A stretch of DNA of 64,000 nt from an uncultured delta proteobacterium (GTDB lineage Bacteria; Myxococcota_A; Polyangia; Polyangiales; Polyangiaceae): contig CAIVJW010000048.1 in the NCBI GenBank assembly GCA_903906315.1, positions 1-64,000 of the forward strand, in the 5' to 3' direction. The notes under the pieces are model-generated. The model did not search any database. It was given only the letters and a program-made list of their open reading frames with translations, and was not told the DNA's origin. The stretch's first letter is position 1; each line of letters begins with the position of its first letter. The translations under genes were made by a program, and so were the position numbers. Positions 25,266 through 34,418 of the stretch are shown here, one piece after another.

Positions 25266-28200
25266 TCAGCCCGGCGGATCCTCCTCCGGCAGCCCCACGA
25301 TCTCCGCGAGCGGAACGCCCGAGCGCTGCGACCGCTTGAGCTGCGCGAACCGCCAGTACGTGTAGACCACGGGGATGATCTCGAGCGTGAGGAACGCGCT
25401 CGTCAGGAGGCCGCCGACCATCGGCGCGGCGATGCGCTTCATCACGTCGGCGCCGCTGCCCGTGGCCCAGAGCAGCGGGATGAGGCCGATCAGCATGGTC
25501 GAGACGGTCATCAGCTTGGGACGCACGCGCTGCACCGTGCCCTCCATGTGCGCCCAGATGATGTCGTTCAGGTCGCGGATCTTCCCGGCGCGCAGCCGGC
25601 GATAGAACGCCTGGTCGATGTAGACGATCATCACGATGCCGGTCTGCGCGGCGAGCCCGACGAGCGCGATCACGCCGACCCACACGGCGGTCGAGAGGCG
25701 GTAATCGAGCGCGTAGAGCAGCCACACGGTGCCGACGAGCGCGAACGGGATCGACAGCAGCACGATGAGCACCTCGGTCAGGTGCTTGAACTGGAGCCAC
25801 AGCAAGACGACGATGATCGTCAGCGCCACGGGCACGAGGATCTTCATCCGCTCGCGCATCTGCTCGAGCAGCTCGTACTGCCCCGTCCACTTCAGGTACA
25901 TGCCGGCGTCGAGCTTCAGCGACCCGCCGTCGAGCGCGTGCTTCACGACCGCCTTCGCGTCGTTCACGTAGCCGCCGAGGTCGCGCGACGGCTCGACGTC
26001 GACGTACACGTAACCGACGAGCAGGCCAGCCTCGTCGCGGATCATCGGCGGGCCCTCGACGACCTCGACCTTCGCCAGCTCGCGCAGCGGCACGTGGCGC
26101 GCGGGGCCCGAGGACGCGATCGCGGCCGCGCTCGGCCCGATCGGCGCCGTGGGGCCGCCCATGCCGGTGACGTCGCCTGCCCCGATCGATCGCAGCGGGA
26201 TGAGCACCTCGCGGAGGCGCTGCACGCTCGATCGGAAGTCCTCCTTGTAGCGGAGGTTGACCGAGTAGCGCGCGCGCCCCTCGACGGTGGTCGTGATCGG
26301 CTCGCCGCCGATCGCGCTCTCGATGACCATCTGGAGGTCGTCGACCTGAAGTCCGTAGCGCTGGAGCGCCGCGCGATCGGGCACCACGTCGACGTACGAC
26401 CCGCCGAGGGATCGCTCGTAGAGGACGCTGCGCGTGCCGGGGATCTCGGCGAGCAGCGACTCGAGGCGCGCGCCCGCGCGCTCGATCGCCTCGAGCTGGT
26501 GACCGAAGACCTTGATGCCCACGGGCGTGCGCACGCCGGTGGTGAGCATGTCGACGCGCGCGCGGATCGGCATGGTCCACGCGTTGGTCCAGCCCGGCAG
26601 GCGCATCACCGTGTTGAGCTTCGCGACGAGCTCGTCCCAGGTCTCGCGGCGCTGCTCGGGCCACACGACGCCGAGCGCCTTGCCGAGCCACGGGGGCACG
26701 TGGCCGGTGTGCCACCGTTCGACGCGGATCATCGGCCACGTATCGGGCGGGCGGAGCTGGATCACCGTCTCGATCATCGAGAGCGGCGCCGGGTCGGTCG
26801 CCGTCTCGGCGCGGCCGACCTTGCCGAGCACGGTCTTCACCTCGGGGAAGCTCTTGATGATCGCGTCCTGCTTCTGGAGCTGCCGCTTCGCCTCCTCGAT
26901 GGCGAGGTTCGGCAGCGTCGTCGGCATGTAGAGCAGGTCGCCCTCGTTCAGCGGCGGCATGAACTCGCTGCCGAGCCTCATCGCGAGCGGGATCGCGGAG
27001 ATCACCGCGAAGACCCCGATGAGAATCGTCGTGACGGGCCTCCGCAGCGCGACGTAGACGAAGGGCTTGTAGACCGCGATGATCGCCCTCGAGATCGGGT
27101 GGTTCGCCTCCGCGCGGATCTCGCCCGTGATGAGCAGGTCACGCAGCGCGGGCGCGAGCGTCACCGAGAGGATCGCGGCCGAGAGCATCACGAAGGTCTT
27201 GGTGTACGCGAGCGGGCGGAAGAGGCGCCCCGCCTGCCCGGTGAGCCCGAAGACCGGGATGAACGACACCGCGATGATGATCAGCGAGAAGAAGATCGCC
27301 GGCGTCACCTCCTTCGCGGCGGCGCCGAGCAGGCGCGCGCGCGGCGCGCGAGAGGTTCTTCGGCGCGTGCTCGAGCTTCTTGTGGCACGCCTCGACCATC
27401 ACGATCTCGGCGTCGACGGTGGCGCCGATCGCGATCGCGATGCCGCCGAGGCTCATGATCGTGGACGGCACCCCGATGAGGTACATCGGCACGAACGAGA
27501 GCAGCACCGCGAGCGGGAGGCTGACGATGGGCAAGAGCGCGCTGCGCAGGTGCATCAGGAACAGGAGGATGACGAGGCTGACGACGATCATCTCCTCGAC
27601 GAGCGCGTGGCGCAGCGTCGCGATCGCCCGATCGATGAGGCCGGCGCGGTCGTAGGTCGGGATGATCTCGACGCCCTCGGGCAGCGCGTGGCGCAGCTCG
27701 TCTATCTTCGCCTCGACGCGCGTGATCAGCGCGCGCGCGTTCTCGCCGTAGCGCATCACGACGATCGCGCCGACGGACTCGCCGAGACCGTCGAAGTCGG
27801 CGGCGCCGCGGCGCACCTCGGGGCCGAAGCGCACCGATCCGACGTCGCGCACGCGCACGCTCGCGCCGCTCGCCTCGGCGCGGATCGCGACCTCGCCGAG
27901 CTCGCCGAGGCTGGACAGGTAGCCGCGCCCGCGCACGTAGTACTCGCGGCTGCCGAGCTCGAGCACGCGGCCGCCGACCTCGGAGTTCGACCGCTTCACC
28001 GCGCGACCGACGTCCTCGACCGTCACGCCGTACGCGCGCAATCGCTCCGGATCGAGGGTGATCTGGTACTGGCGCTGGTAGCCGCCGACGGGCGCGACCT
28101 CCGCCACCCCGGGCACGCTCGCGAGCGCGTAGCGGAGCGTGTAGTCCTGGATGGATCGCAGCTCGACGAGGTCGTGCTTGCCGGTCCTGTCGACGAGCGC

Positions 28201-28626
28201 GTACTCGTAGACCCAGCCGATGCCGGTCGCGTCGGGGCCGAGCGTCGGGGTGACGCCCTCGGGAAGGCGCCCCGCGAGCGAGCTCATGTACTCGAGCACG
28301 CGCGATCGCGCCCAGTACACGTCGGTGCCCTCCTCGAAGAGCACGTACACGAACGACATGCCGAACATCGAGTAGCCGCGCACCGCCGTCACCTTCGGCG
28401 CGGCGAGCAGCGAGCTCGCGATCGGGTACGTGACCTGGTCCTCGATGATCGTCGGCGATCGGCCCTTCCACTCGGTGAAGACGATGACCTGCGGGTCGCT
28501 GAGATCCGGGATCGCGTCGAGCGGGATCTGGCGCAGCGCGGCCGTCGCGCCGAACGCGGCGACGAGGAAGGCGAAGATGACGAACCAGCGGTTCTTCGCG
28601 CAGAGATCGATGAGGCGGCCGATCAT
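25266..28626 (-). pseudogene. cusA: CusA/CzcA-type heavy-metal RND efflux pump, frameshifted
   Basis: Two adjacent frames together make a complete heavy-metal RND transporter of about 1120 residues. The first, from ATG 28626, covers TM1 (WFVIFAFLVA), the IPDLSDPQVIV segment typical of CusA/CzcA, periplasmic porter domains and TM2-4 up to GATVDAEIVMVEACHKKLE. The frame is then lost in the loop after TM4, within the alternating GC run at 27332-27350. The downstream frame continues exactly where the family does (AAAKEVTPAIFFSLIIIAVSF) to the TGA at 25266. Moving to it requires a +1 shift, that is one base extra or a CG dinucleotide missing. This may be a true inactivating slippage or an assembly error. 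The pump normally drives Cu(I)/Ag(I) or Zn/Co/Cd out across both membranes with CusB and the outer membrane channel encoded upstream. Confidence 0.88.
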
Positions 28627-28635
28627 GGGGCGGCC

Positions 28636-30195
28636 TCAGCGTCCGCCGGCGAGCGACGCGCCGAGGCGGCTCTCGGCGTCGATGAGGAACGTCGCGCCGG
28701 AGACCACGCGCTGGCCGGCCATCACGCCGCCCTTCACCACGAAGCGCTCGCCGACCTGCTCGCCCAGCAGCACGGGCGTGGGCACGTAGCGATCGCCGTC
28801 GACGACGAAGACGTACTGCGATCGGCCGGTGTCGACGACCGCGTCGAGCGGCACGGTCACGACGTCGGTGGAGGCGCCCCGCAGCTCGATCGTGCCGTAC
28901 TGGCCGGGGCGCAGCGCCAGATCGTCATTTTTCACCTGGAACCGGACGCGCGTCGTGTGCGTCGCGAGGTCGTGCTCGGGGTAGACGAGGTCGACCTTCA
29001 TCTCGAAGCGCGAGCCCTCGAGCGACGGCGTGTGGAAGACGCCCACGTCGCCGATGCGGATGCCGGCGACCTGCGAGGGGTACACGCTCGCGACGACGTA
29101 CACGTGCGCGAGGTCGGCGATCTCGTAGAGCGCCAGCTCGGGCGTGACGAACGATCCGAGCACGACGCTCTTCTTCACGACGTAGCCCGAGATCGGTGAG
29201 ACGAGGCCGATCGTGCGCGCAGGCGCGCCGCCGGCGGCGATGCGGTCGATGGTCGGGCCGCCGACGCCGAGCAGCTCGAGGCGCTTTCTGGCCTGATCGA
29301 TCGGCGGCTTGCCGGCGCCGGGCGTGGACTTGCTCCAGCCGCTCATCGTGAGCAGCTCCTGCTCGGCCTGGAAGACCTCGGGGCTGTAGATGGCCGCGAG
29401 CACCTCGCCCGCCTTCACCTTCACGCCGGTCTGGTTGACGCGCACCTGCTCGAGGAAGCCGGGCGCGCGCGTGTGCACCTCGGCGCGGCCCGTCTCGGGG
29501 GCCTCGACCATCGCGACGACGCGGAGCGCCTCGCCGGCGGGCGATCGCAAGACCAGCGCCGTGCGGACGCCGATCGCCTGCACGCGGTCGAGCGAGAGCG
29601 TGACGGGCGCGACGTCGGTCGGAGCGGCCATCGCGCCGTGCGCGAGGCTGGCGGCCGTCACGAGGTCCATCTTGCACTTGGGGCAGCTGCCGGGCGTGGA
29701 GCTCTTCACGTCGGGGTCCATCGGGCACGTCCACAGCTCGGGCGCGCCTGCGTCGGGCGCCACCGCAGGCCCCGCGTGCGGGTGATCGTGTGCGTGGGCG
29801 GCCGGCAGGGAGGTCGCGGCGGGCGACGACGCGGACGCGGACGTCGACGGCGCGGCGCCCTGCGACCCCGCGAGCTGATCGGCCGGGATCGCCTCGAGGC
29901 TCATGTGGCAGATCGGGCAATCGCCGGGCTGATCCGAGACGATCTGCGGGTGCATCGGGCACCGGTATCGGGCCCTCGACGCGGCCCCCGCTGGCGTCTG
30001 CCCGAGGAGCGGCGCCGCGTAGCTGTACACGGAGAGCGCCGCGGCGAGCACCATCGCAGCGAGGAGCCCCCAGCGCACGAGGGCCATCGATCGAACCCCG
30101 CGCGGCGGCGCCTCGTCGCCCTCCTCGAAGCGATCGGTCTCGGGAGCCTCGATCTCGGCGCGATCGGCGTCGTTCGGGTCGTTCGGATCACTCAT
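28636..30195 (-). CDS. cusB: CusB-type periplasmic adaptor with two heavy-metal-binding domains
   Basis: A 519-residue membrane-fusion protein. The start at ATG 30195 overlaps the end of the channel gene by eight bases; the open frame upstream is not protein-like. A single N-terminal membrane anchor spans about residues 37-60. Two heavy-metal-binding (HMBD-type) knuckles follow: YRCPMHP with Cys79, His82, Cys93, Cys96 and His97, and WTCPMDP with Cys157, Cys171 and Cys174. A His-rich linker AHAHDHPH lies between them. The rest is the adaptor: barrel-sandwich hybrid, a hairpin around residues 290-330, and a beta-barrel domain. Nine bases separate it from the RND pump start. Two tandem knuckles suggest metal capture in the periplasm; copper or silver is most likely, but the ion cannot be fixed from sequence. 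Confidence 0.92.
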   Translation of the reverse strand: MSDPNDPNDADRAEIEAPETDRFEEGDEAPPRGVRSMALVRWGLLAAMVLAAALSVYSYAAPLLGQTPAGAASRARYRCPMHPQIVSDQPGDCPICHMSLEAIPADQLAGSQGAAPSTSASASSPAATSLPAAHAHDHPHAGPAVAPDAGAPELWTCPMDPDVKSSTPGSCPKCKMDLVTAASLAHGAMAAPTDVAPVTLSLDRVQAIGVRTALVLRSPAGEALRVVAMVEAPETGRAEVHTRAPGFLEQVRVNQTGVKVKAGEVLAAIYSPEVFQAEQELLTMSGWSKSTPGAGKPPIDQARKRLELLGVGGPTIDRIAAGGAPARTIGLVSPISGYVVKKSVVLGSFVTPELALYEIADLAHVYVVASVYPSQVAGIRIGDVGVFHTPSLEGSRFEMKVDLVYPEHDLATHTTRVRFQVKNDDLALRPGQYGTIELRGASTDVVTVPLDAVVDTGRSQYVFVVDGDRYVPTPVLLGEQVGERFVVKGGVMAGQRVVSGATFLIDAESRLGASLAGGR

Positions 30196-31648
30196 GGCGG
30201 TCGGGCTCCGTGGCTTCGGGCAGAGGCTTGCGGGCGACGCGCTCTCCGGTCGCACCGTCGAGATCGGCGAGCGCGCGGCCGTGCTCCGCGCGCGCCTCGA
30301 CGAGGTCGAGGTCGACCGCGAGCGACGATCGCAGCGCGTCGAGGAACGAGAGGAGGTCGGTGCCGCGCGTGGCGTAGCCGGCCTGCGTGGCCTCGAGCGC
30401 GCGCCGGGCGGCGGGCCGCACCACGTCGCGGAGGAGCGCGAAGCGGCGCTCGGCCGATCGCGCCTCGGCGAGCGCGCGCGTCACCTCGCTGCGCACCCGC
30501 AGGCGCGCGGCGTCGGCCCCGGCGGCCTCGGAGTGGACGCGCTCCTCGGCGCTCTTGCGGCGGCCGCTCGCGGCGCCCCACACCCACGGCAGCGACATGC
30601 CGAAGGACGCGCCCCACGCGGCCCCCATGGTCTCCGTCGGGACGAAGCCGCTCACGCCGACGAGGAACTTCGGGATCGTCGCCTCGCGGCCCGCAGCCTC
30701 GGCCGACGCGGCGGCGGACCGGCGCATCAGCTCGGCGGCCTGCACCTCCGGGCTCCCGATCGCGGCGCGGTCGGCGAGCTCGTCGGCCTCGGGCCCCATG
30801 ATCTCGACCGGGGTCTCGCGCGGCGGTCCGAGCGGCGCGTCCGCGACGCGGCCGAGCAAGGCGTTCAGCCGCGCGCGCGCCTCCTCGCCGCGCCCCGCCT
30901 CGCGCTCGATCTCGACGGCCATGCGCGATCGCTCGAGGTCGGCCTTGGTCACGTCGGCGAGCGGCGCGCCCGTCGCGTAGCGCGCGCGCGTCGCATCGCC
31001 CAGCTGCTCGGCGATCGCGATCGCCTCGAGCTGCACCGCCCCGCGCGCGACCGCGGCGGCATAGTCGACGAAGGCGCGGTCGACCTCGCGCACGATCACG
31101 CGCGCCTCGGCGACCACCAGCGCCGCTGCCGCGCGCGCCTCGAGCGCCATCGCCTCGGCCGAGAGCGCGAGCGATCCGGCCGGCGGCAGCTCCTGGCGGA
31201 GCGTGATCATCGTCATGCCCGCCTGATCGAAGCGGTACGCGCGCGCGATCGGGATCTGCCAGATCTCGGCCATGAGCTCCGGGGCCGGGAGGCTCCCCTC
31301 GGCACGGGCGCGCTCGGCGAGGGCGCGCACGCGGTGAGCCGCCGCGACGAGCGCCGGGTGCCGCGCGAGCACCGCCGCGGTCACGGCCGCGCGATCGATC
31401 GGGCCCGCGAGCTCCGCGTCGCTCGGCGCGCGCGCCGCGGCGTTCGCCCCGCCCTGCCCTGCCTTTGCTGCGTCGACCGCGCCCGACCCAGGCCGCGCCC
31501 TCGGGTCGAGCGAGTGAGCGGCGACCTCTGGCACCGCCTCCGCCTCGCGCAGCGCGGCCCTCGCGCCGACCGAGAGGCAGCCGATCGAGCCCGCCGCCAC
31601 GACCCCGAGCGCGGCGATCGCCGGCCGGTACCAACTTTCTCGAACCAC
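30188..31648 (-). CDS. cusC: TolC/CusC-type outer membrane efflux channel
   Basis: A 486-residue outer membrane factor. GTG 31648 is chosen because GGAGG lies seven bases upstream and the protein then begins with a short basic region and hydrophobic signal (AIAALGVVAAGSIGC), with a possible lipidated Cys24. Two OEP-type alpha-helical repeats are visible, in about residues 95-290 and 300-480, Ala/Arg/Glu rich as in TolC tunnels, with the strand-like segment FGMSLPWVWG between. It forms the exit duct for the CusBA complex encoded by the next two genes, and its 3' end overlaps cusB by eight bases, so expression is coupled. Confidence 0.88.
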   Translation of the reverse strand: MVRESWYRPAIAALGVVAAGSIGCLSVGARAALREAEAVPEVAAHSLDPRARPGSGAVDAAKAGQGGANAAARAPSDAELAGPIDRAAVTAAVLARHPALVAAAHRVRALAERARAEGSLPAPELMAEIWQIPIARAYRFDQAGMTMITLRQELPPAGSLALSAEAMALEARAAAALVVAEARVIVREVDRAFVDYAAAVARGAVQLEAIAIAEQLGDATRARYATGAPLADVTKADLERSRMAVEIEREAGRGEEARARLNALLGRVADAPLGPPRETPVEIMGPEADELADRAAIGSPEVQAAELMRRSAAASAEAAGREATIPKFLVGVSGFVPTETMGAAWGASFGMSLPWVWGAASGRRKSAEERVHSEAAGADAARLRVRSEVTRALAEARSAERRFALLRDVVRPAARRALEATQAGYATRGTDLLSFLDALRSSLAVDLDLVEARAEHGRALADLDGATGERVARKPLPEATEPDRHE

Positions 31649-31793
31649 TTCGCAACCTCCGCGTCGATCGCCGTGCGGCTCGATCGGAGGGCGCACGAGC
31701 GCGCCGTCGTCGAGCCGCGTCAGGCGCGGAGGAGGGCGTGATCGCGCCCGCGCTCCGCGCTCGCTGCCTCGTTCGAGGCAGCGGCGACGCGGA

Positions 31794-32267
31794 TCAGCAG
31801 CGGAATACGGAGAGCGAGATGCAGCGCCGAGCGCCCGATCCGGGCCCCGCGCGGATCGGATCGCCGCGCCGCGCGACGGGGATCGCCGCGCCACGCCACG
31901 CGAGCGCGTACGCGACCGCGATCACCGGCGCGACCGGGGTGACCGTCAGCACGGCCGGAGGCAGCTCGAGCGACGCGGCTGCTCCGCGGGCCGTCGGCAA
32001 ATCGCCAACCGCGTGCGTGTCGCAGCACTCGCCCTTCACCCGCGGCGCAGTCGGGTCGTTCGTCGTGTCGGACGGGTCCTCGTGCGTCGCCATGCAGCAG
32101 GTCTCGACGACCGCGTCCATGGGCACGCAAAACAGGTAGCTCCGCCCCGAGACGACGGCGGCGACGGCGATCATGATCGCGAGCGCACCCGTGAGCGCCC
32201 GGCGCAGCACGTCGCGCGCCCGCGTCGCCCGCTCTCGATCCCTGCTCCGCGACCGCACGACGCGCAT
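31794..32267 (-). CDS. Small cysteine-rich membrane-anchored protein heading the metal efflux operon
   Basis: A 157-residue protein from ATG 32267. A basic N-terminus (residues 1-23) precedes one membrane segment (24-41). Then comes a soluble part with Cys47, Cys57-Cys58 followed by MATH, and Cys81-Cys82 followed by DTH, then a second hydrophobic stretch (about 103-125). The CC-x2-H pairs look suited to soft-metal binding. I do not recognise a family. It lies 145 bp upstream of the channel gene in the same direction, so a role in sensing or presenting the exported metal is plausible. Its last ~30 residues are Arg-rich and unconvincing, so the true end may be slightly degenerate. Confidence 0.6.
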   Translation of the reverse strand: MRVVRSRSRDRERATRARDVLRRALTGALAIMIAVAAVVSGRSYLFCVPMDAVVETCCMATHEDPSDTTNDPTAPRVKGECCDTHAVGDLPTARGAAASLELPPAVLTVTPVAPVIAVAYALAWRGAAIPVARRGDPIRAGPGSGARRCISLSVFRC

Positions 32268-32419
32268 TCTTCCACCATGGCGCCGACGTTGTCGAGGCGA
32301 CACGCGACGGTTCCGTCCCGCGCGGTCCGAGCTATCCTCGAGCTTCGGATCTGTTCTCCGGAATCGGTCCGGCCTCCCTCGGCTCCCACGGACGACGGCC
32401 CTCACGGCCCAGGAACGCC

Positions 32420-32791
32420 ATGCCCGTGTTCGATCGCATCCGCGCCTGGGCCCCGTTCGGCGCCGTCCCCGAGATCCACGCCGACGAGCTCCTCGCCGCG
32501 CTCGACCTCCCGGTGCCGCCCGTGCTCGTCGACGTCCGCACGCGGGTCGAGTGGGAGCAGAGCCACATCGCGGGGTCGATCAGCGTGCCGATCCTCCGGT
32601 TCGACGAGCGGCTCGACGGCCTCGGCCTCGACCCCCTGAGGCCCGTGGTGGTGCTGTGCCTGTCGGCGCACAGGAGCATCCCGGCCGTGCGAATCCTGCG
32701 ATCCCGCGACTTTCACGGCGCCGCGCAGCTCGAGGGCGGGATGCTCGCGTGGTGGGCGCGCCGATACCCGACCGTGCGGGCGGGCGCGTGA
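32420..32791 (+). CDS. Rhodanese-domain protein
   Basis: A 123-residue single rhodanese domain without signal peptide. The substrate loop is CLSAHRS with active-site Cys80; the strand VLVDVRTRVEWEQSHIAGS is the conserved CH2A-type motif. Such proteins carry persulfide sulfur or bind oxyanions. Divergently transcribed from the metal efflux operon, with a 150-bp shared upstream region. It overlaps the following gene by GTGA, so the two are co-translated. Confidence 0.9.
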   Translation: MPVFDRIRAWAPFGAVPEIHADELLAALDLPVPPVLVDVRTRVEWEQSHIAGSISVPILRFDERLDGLGLDPLRPVVVLCLSAHRSIPAVRILRSRDFHGAAQLEGGMLAWWARRYPTVRAGA

Positions 32792-33438
32792 ACGATCCTG
32801 GCCCCTGCCCCACCCGTGGCGCTCCGCGCGTCGACGACGCACCGGACGCGGGCGCTGCGGCGCCGACCCCGCGCTCCACAGCCCGGTGGGCTCTGCTCGC
32901 CGGGCGACGCGGCCGCGGGCGGATCGGCCAGCTCGAGGCGGCGATCGCCGGGCTCCGCGGGCGGGGGATCCGCGTCGGCGGCGTCGTGCAGCGCGCCCTC
33001 GACGACGATCGCGGCGAGCACACGGGCTACGTCGCGGTGGAGCTCGCGGGCGGGCGCGAGGTCGTGCTCGCGCGCCCGTCGACCTCGAGGGACGCGATCG
33101 CGCCGGCGGGGGTCGAGCTCATCTGCTCGTACACGTTCGACTCGGCGGCGTTCGACGCCGCGCGCGCCTGGGTGGAGCGCGACGCGGGCACGTGCGACGT
33201 CGTCGTGATCGACGAGGTGAGCAAGCTCGAGGTCGGGCGCGGCGGCCACCACGCCGCGGTCGAGATCGCCCTCGCGGGACGCGCCTTGACGCTCCTCAGC
33301 GTGCGATCGGAGCAGCTCTTCGCCGTGATGGATCGCTACGGGCTCGACGAGCCGGTAGCCTCGCTCGAGGCCGGTGATCCGGGCGAGGTCTTTCGCCTCG
33401 TCGACGCGATCTCGGCGGCGACCGCCGCGCGACGCTAG
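32788..33438 (+). CDS. NTPase-like protein resembling THEP1/DUF2478, degenerate P-loop
   Basis: A 216-residue protein starting at GTG 32788, overlapping the rhodanese stop as GTGA. The layout matches the THEP1/DUF2478 nucleoside-triphosphatase group: an N-terminal loop, then RGIRVGGVVQ, a central GYVAVELAGG, a Walker B-like strand VVVIDEVSKLEVG, and a C-terminal strand LTLLSVRSEQL. The P-loop reads GRRGRGRIG where GxxGxGKT/S is expected, so the essential lysine seems missing and NTP hydrolysis is doubtful. Residues 1-40 look like an unstructured linker. Its stop overlaps that of the convergent PEGA gene (CTAG). Function unknown; its coupling to a rhodanese may hint at sulfur or metal-cofactor metabolism. 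Confidence 0.65.
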   Translation: MNDPGPCPTRGAPRVDDAPDAGAAAPTPRSTARWALLAGRRGRGRIGQLEAAIAGLRGRGIRVGGVVQRALDDDRGEHTGYVAVELAGGREVVLARPSTSRDAIAPAGVELICSYTFDSAAFDAARAWVERDAGTCDVVVIDEVSKLEVGRGGHHAAVEIALAGRALTLLSVRSEQLFAVMDRYGLDEPVASLEAGDPGEVFRLVDAISAATAARR

Positions 33439-34418
33439 AACCGCCCGACCAGCACCACGCCCCCGGGCGAAACGCCGACCGACGCCGCGCGCGGCTTCGG
33501 AGGCGCCCCTCCCGGCCCCACCGCGAACAGCACGGCCGTCGCGATCGCCCCCGCGATCGTCACGCCGCCGAGGACGTCGGTCGCGAGCGCGAGCGTGCGG
33601 GTCCTGTCTTGCGCCGCCTTGAGGTCCGGCGGGCTGCCCGGGTAGGTCGCGAGCGCGTCGCGCAGGTCGCCGCGCGCCGAGAGCGCGAGCCCACCGAGGA
33701 CGCCGGTCGCCACCCCGGCGGCGGCCGTGATGGAGAGCGTCACCCAGGGCGCGAGGCCGCGTCGCCGCTCGGCGGGCGCGGCCGGCTCGGTCGAGGTCGG
33801 CGCGTCGGCGCGCGTCGGCGCCGCGGCGGCCTCCTCGATCGGCGCGAGCTCGAGCGCGACCGACGCCGCCTGCATGCCCGCCACGTCGAGCGCGCGCTGG
33901 GCGGCGCGGAAGCCTCCGTGCGTGGCGGAAAACTTGTGCCGGCCGACGTTGACCACGACCGGCGCGGCGAGGGGCGAGACCCCGAGGCGGACGTCGTCGA
34001 GCAGGATCTCGGCGCCCTCGACGTTGGTCGTCACGGAGATCGTGCCGACCTTGTTCTTGAGCTGGTCGACCCAGGCTTGGACGTCCTTGCGGCGCGCGGC
34101 GGGGACCTCCTTGCCGCCCTCGCGCAGGTACTGCTCGAACGCCGACAGCGCGCCGGCGTAGTCCTTCAGCTCGCGCGAGGTCTGCCCGAGGTTGTAGAGC
34201 ACCCGGTAGTTCGGCGACAGCTCGTGGGCGCGCCGGAACTCGACCTGCGCCGCGGTGAAATCGCCGTCCTTGTAGAACGCGACGCCGCTGCGAAAGCGCT
34301 CGCTCGCCTCGTCGGCCGAGGGAGGGTCCTTCGGGTCGGCGCGCGCGGAGGCGCCGGTCGTCAGCGCGGACGCGATCACGACCAGGGCGGTGAGCGCGCG
34401 GGCGGCCTGGAATCTCAC
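33435..34418 (-). CDS. Secreted TPR/PEGA-domain protein with C-terminal membrane segments
   Basis: A 327-residue protein from GTG 34418, overlapping the kinase stop as GTGA. A signal peptide covers about residues 1-27 (ALTALVVIASALTTGASARA). TPR-like helices (about 36-115; SGVAFYKDGDFTAAQVEFRRA) are followed by a PEGA-type beta domain (about 125-190; GAEILLDDVRLGVSPL). After a Pro/Ala linker there are two hydrophobic segments (about 225-245 and 283-303). This arrangement is common in myxobacteria next to Ser/Thr kinases. It probably acts in the envelope, but no catalytic motif is present. Confidence 0.8.
   Translation of the reverse strand: MRFQAARALTALVVIASALTTGASARADPKDPPSADEASERFRSGVAFYKDGDFTAAQVEFRRAHELSPNYRVLYNLGQTSRELKDYAGALSAFEQYLREGGKEVPAARRKDVQAWVDQLKNKVGTISVTTNVEGAEILLDDVRLGVSPLAAPVVVNVGRHKFSATHGGFRAAQRALDVAGMQAASVALELAPIEEAAAAPTRADAPTSTEPAAPAERRRGLAPWVTLSITAAAGVATGVLGGLALSARGDLRDALATYPGSPPDLKAAQDRTRTLALATDVLGGVTIAGAIATAVLFAVGPGGAPPKPRAASVGVSPGGVVLVGRF

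Noticed and set aside
27332-27350. Programmed ribosomal frameshift in cusA
   Set aside because: No slippery heptamer followed by a structure is evident, and RND pumps are not known to use frameshifting; slippage or sequencing error in a GC run is simpler.
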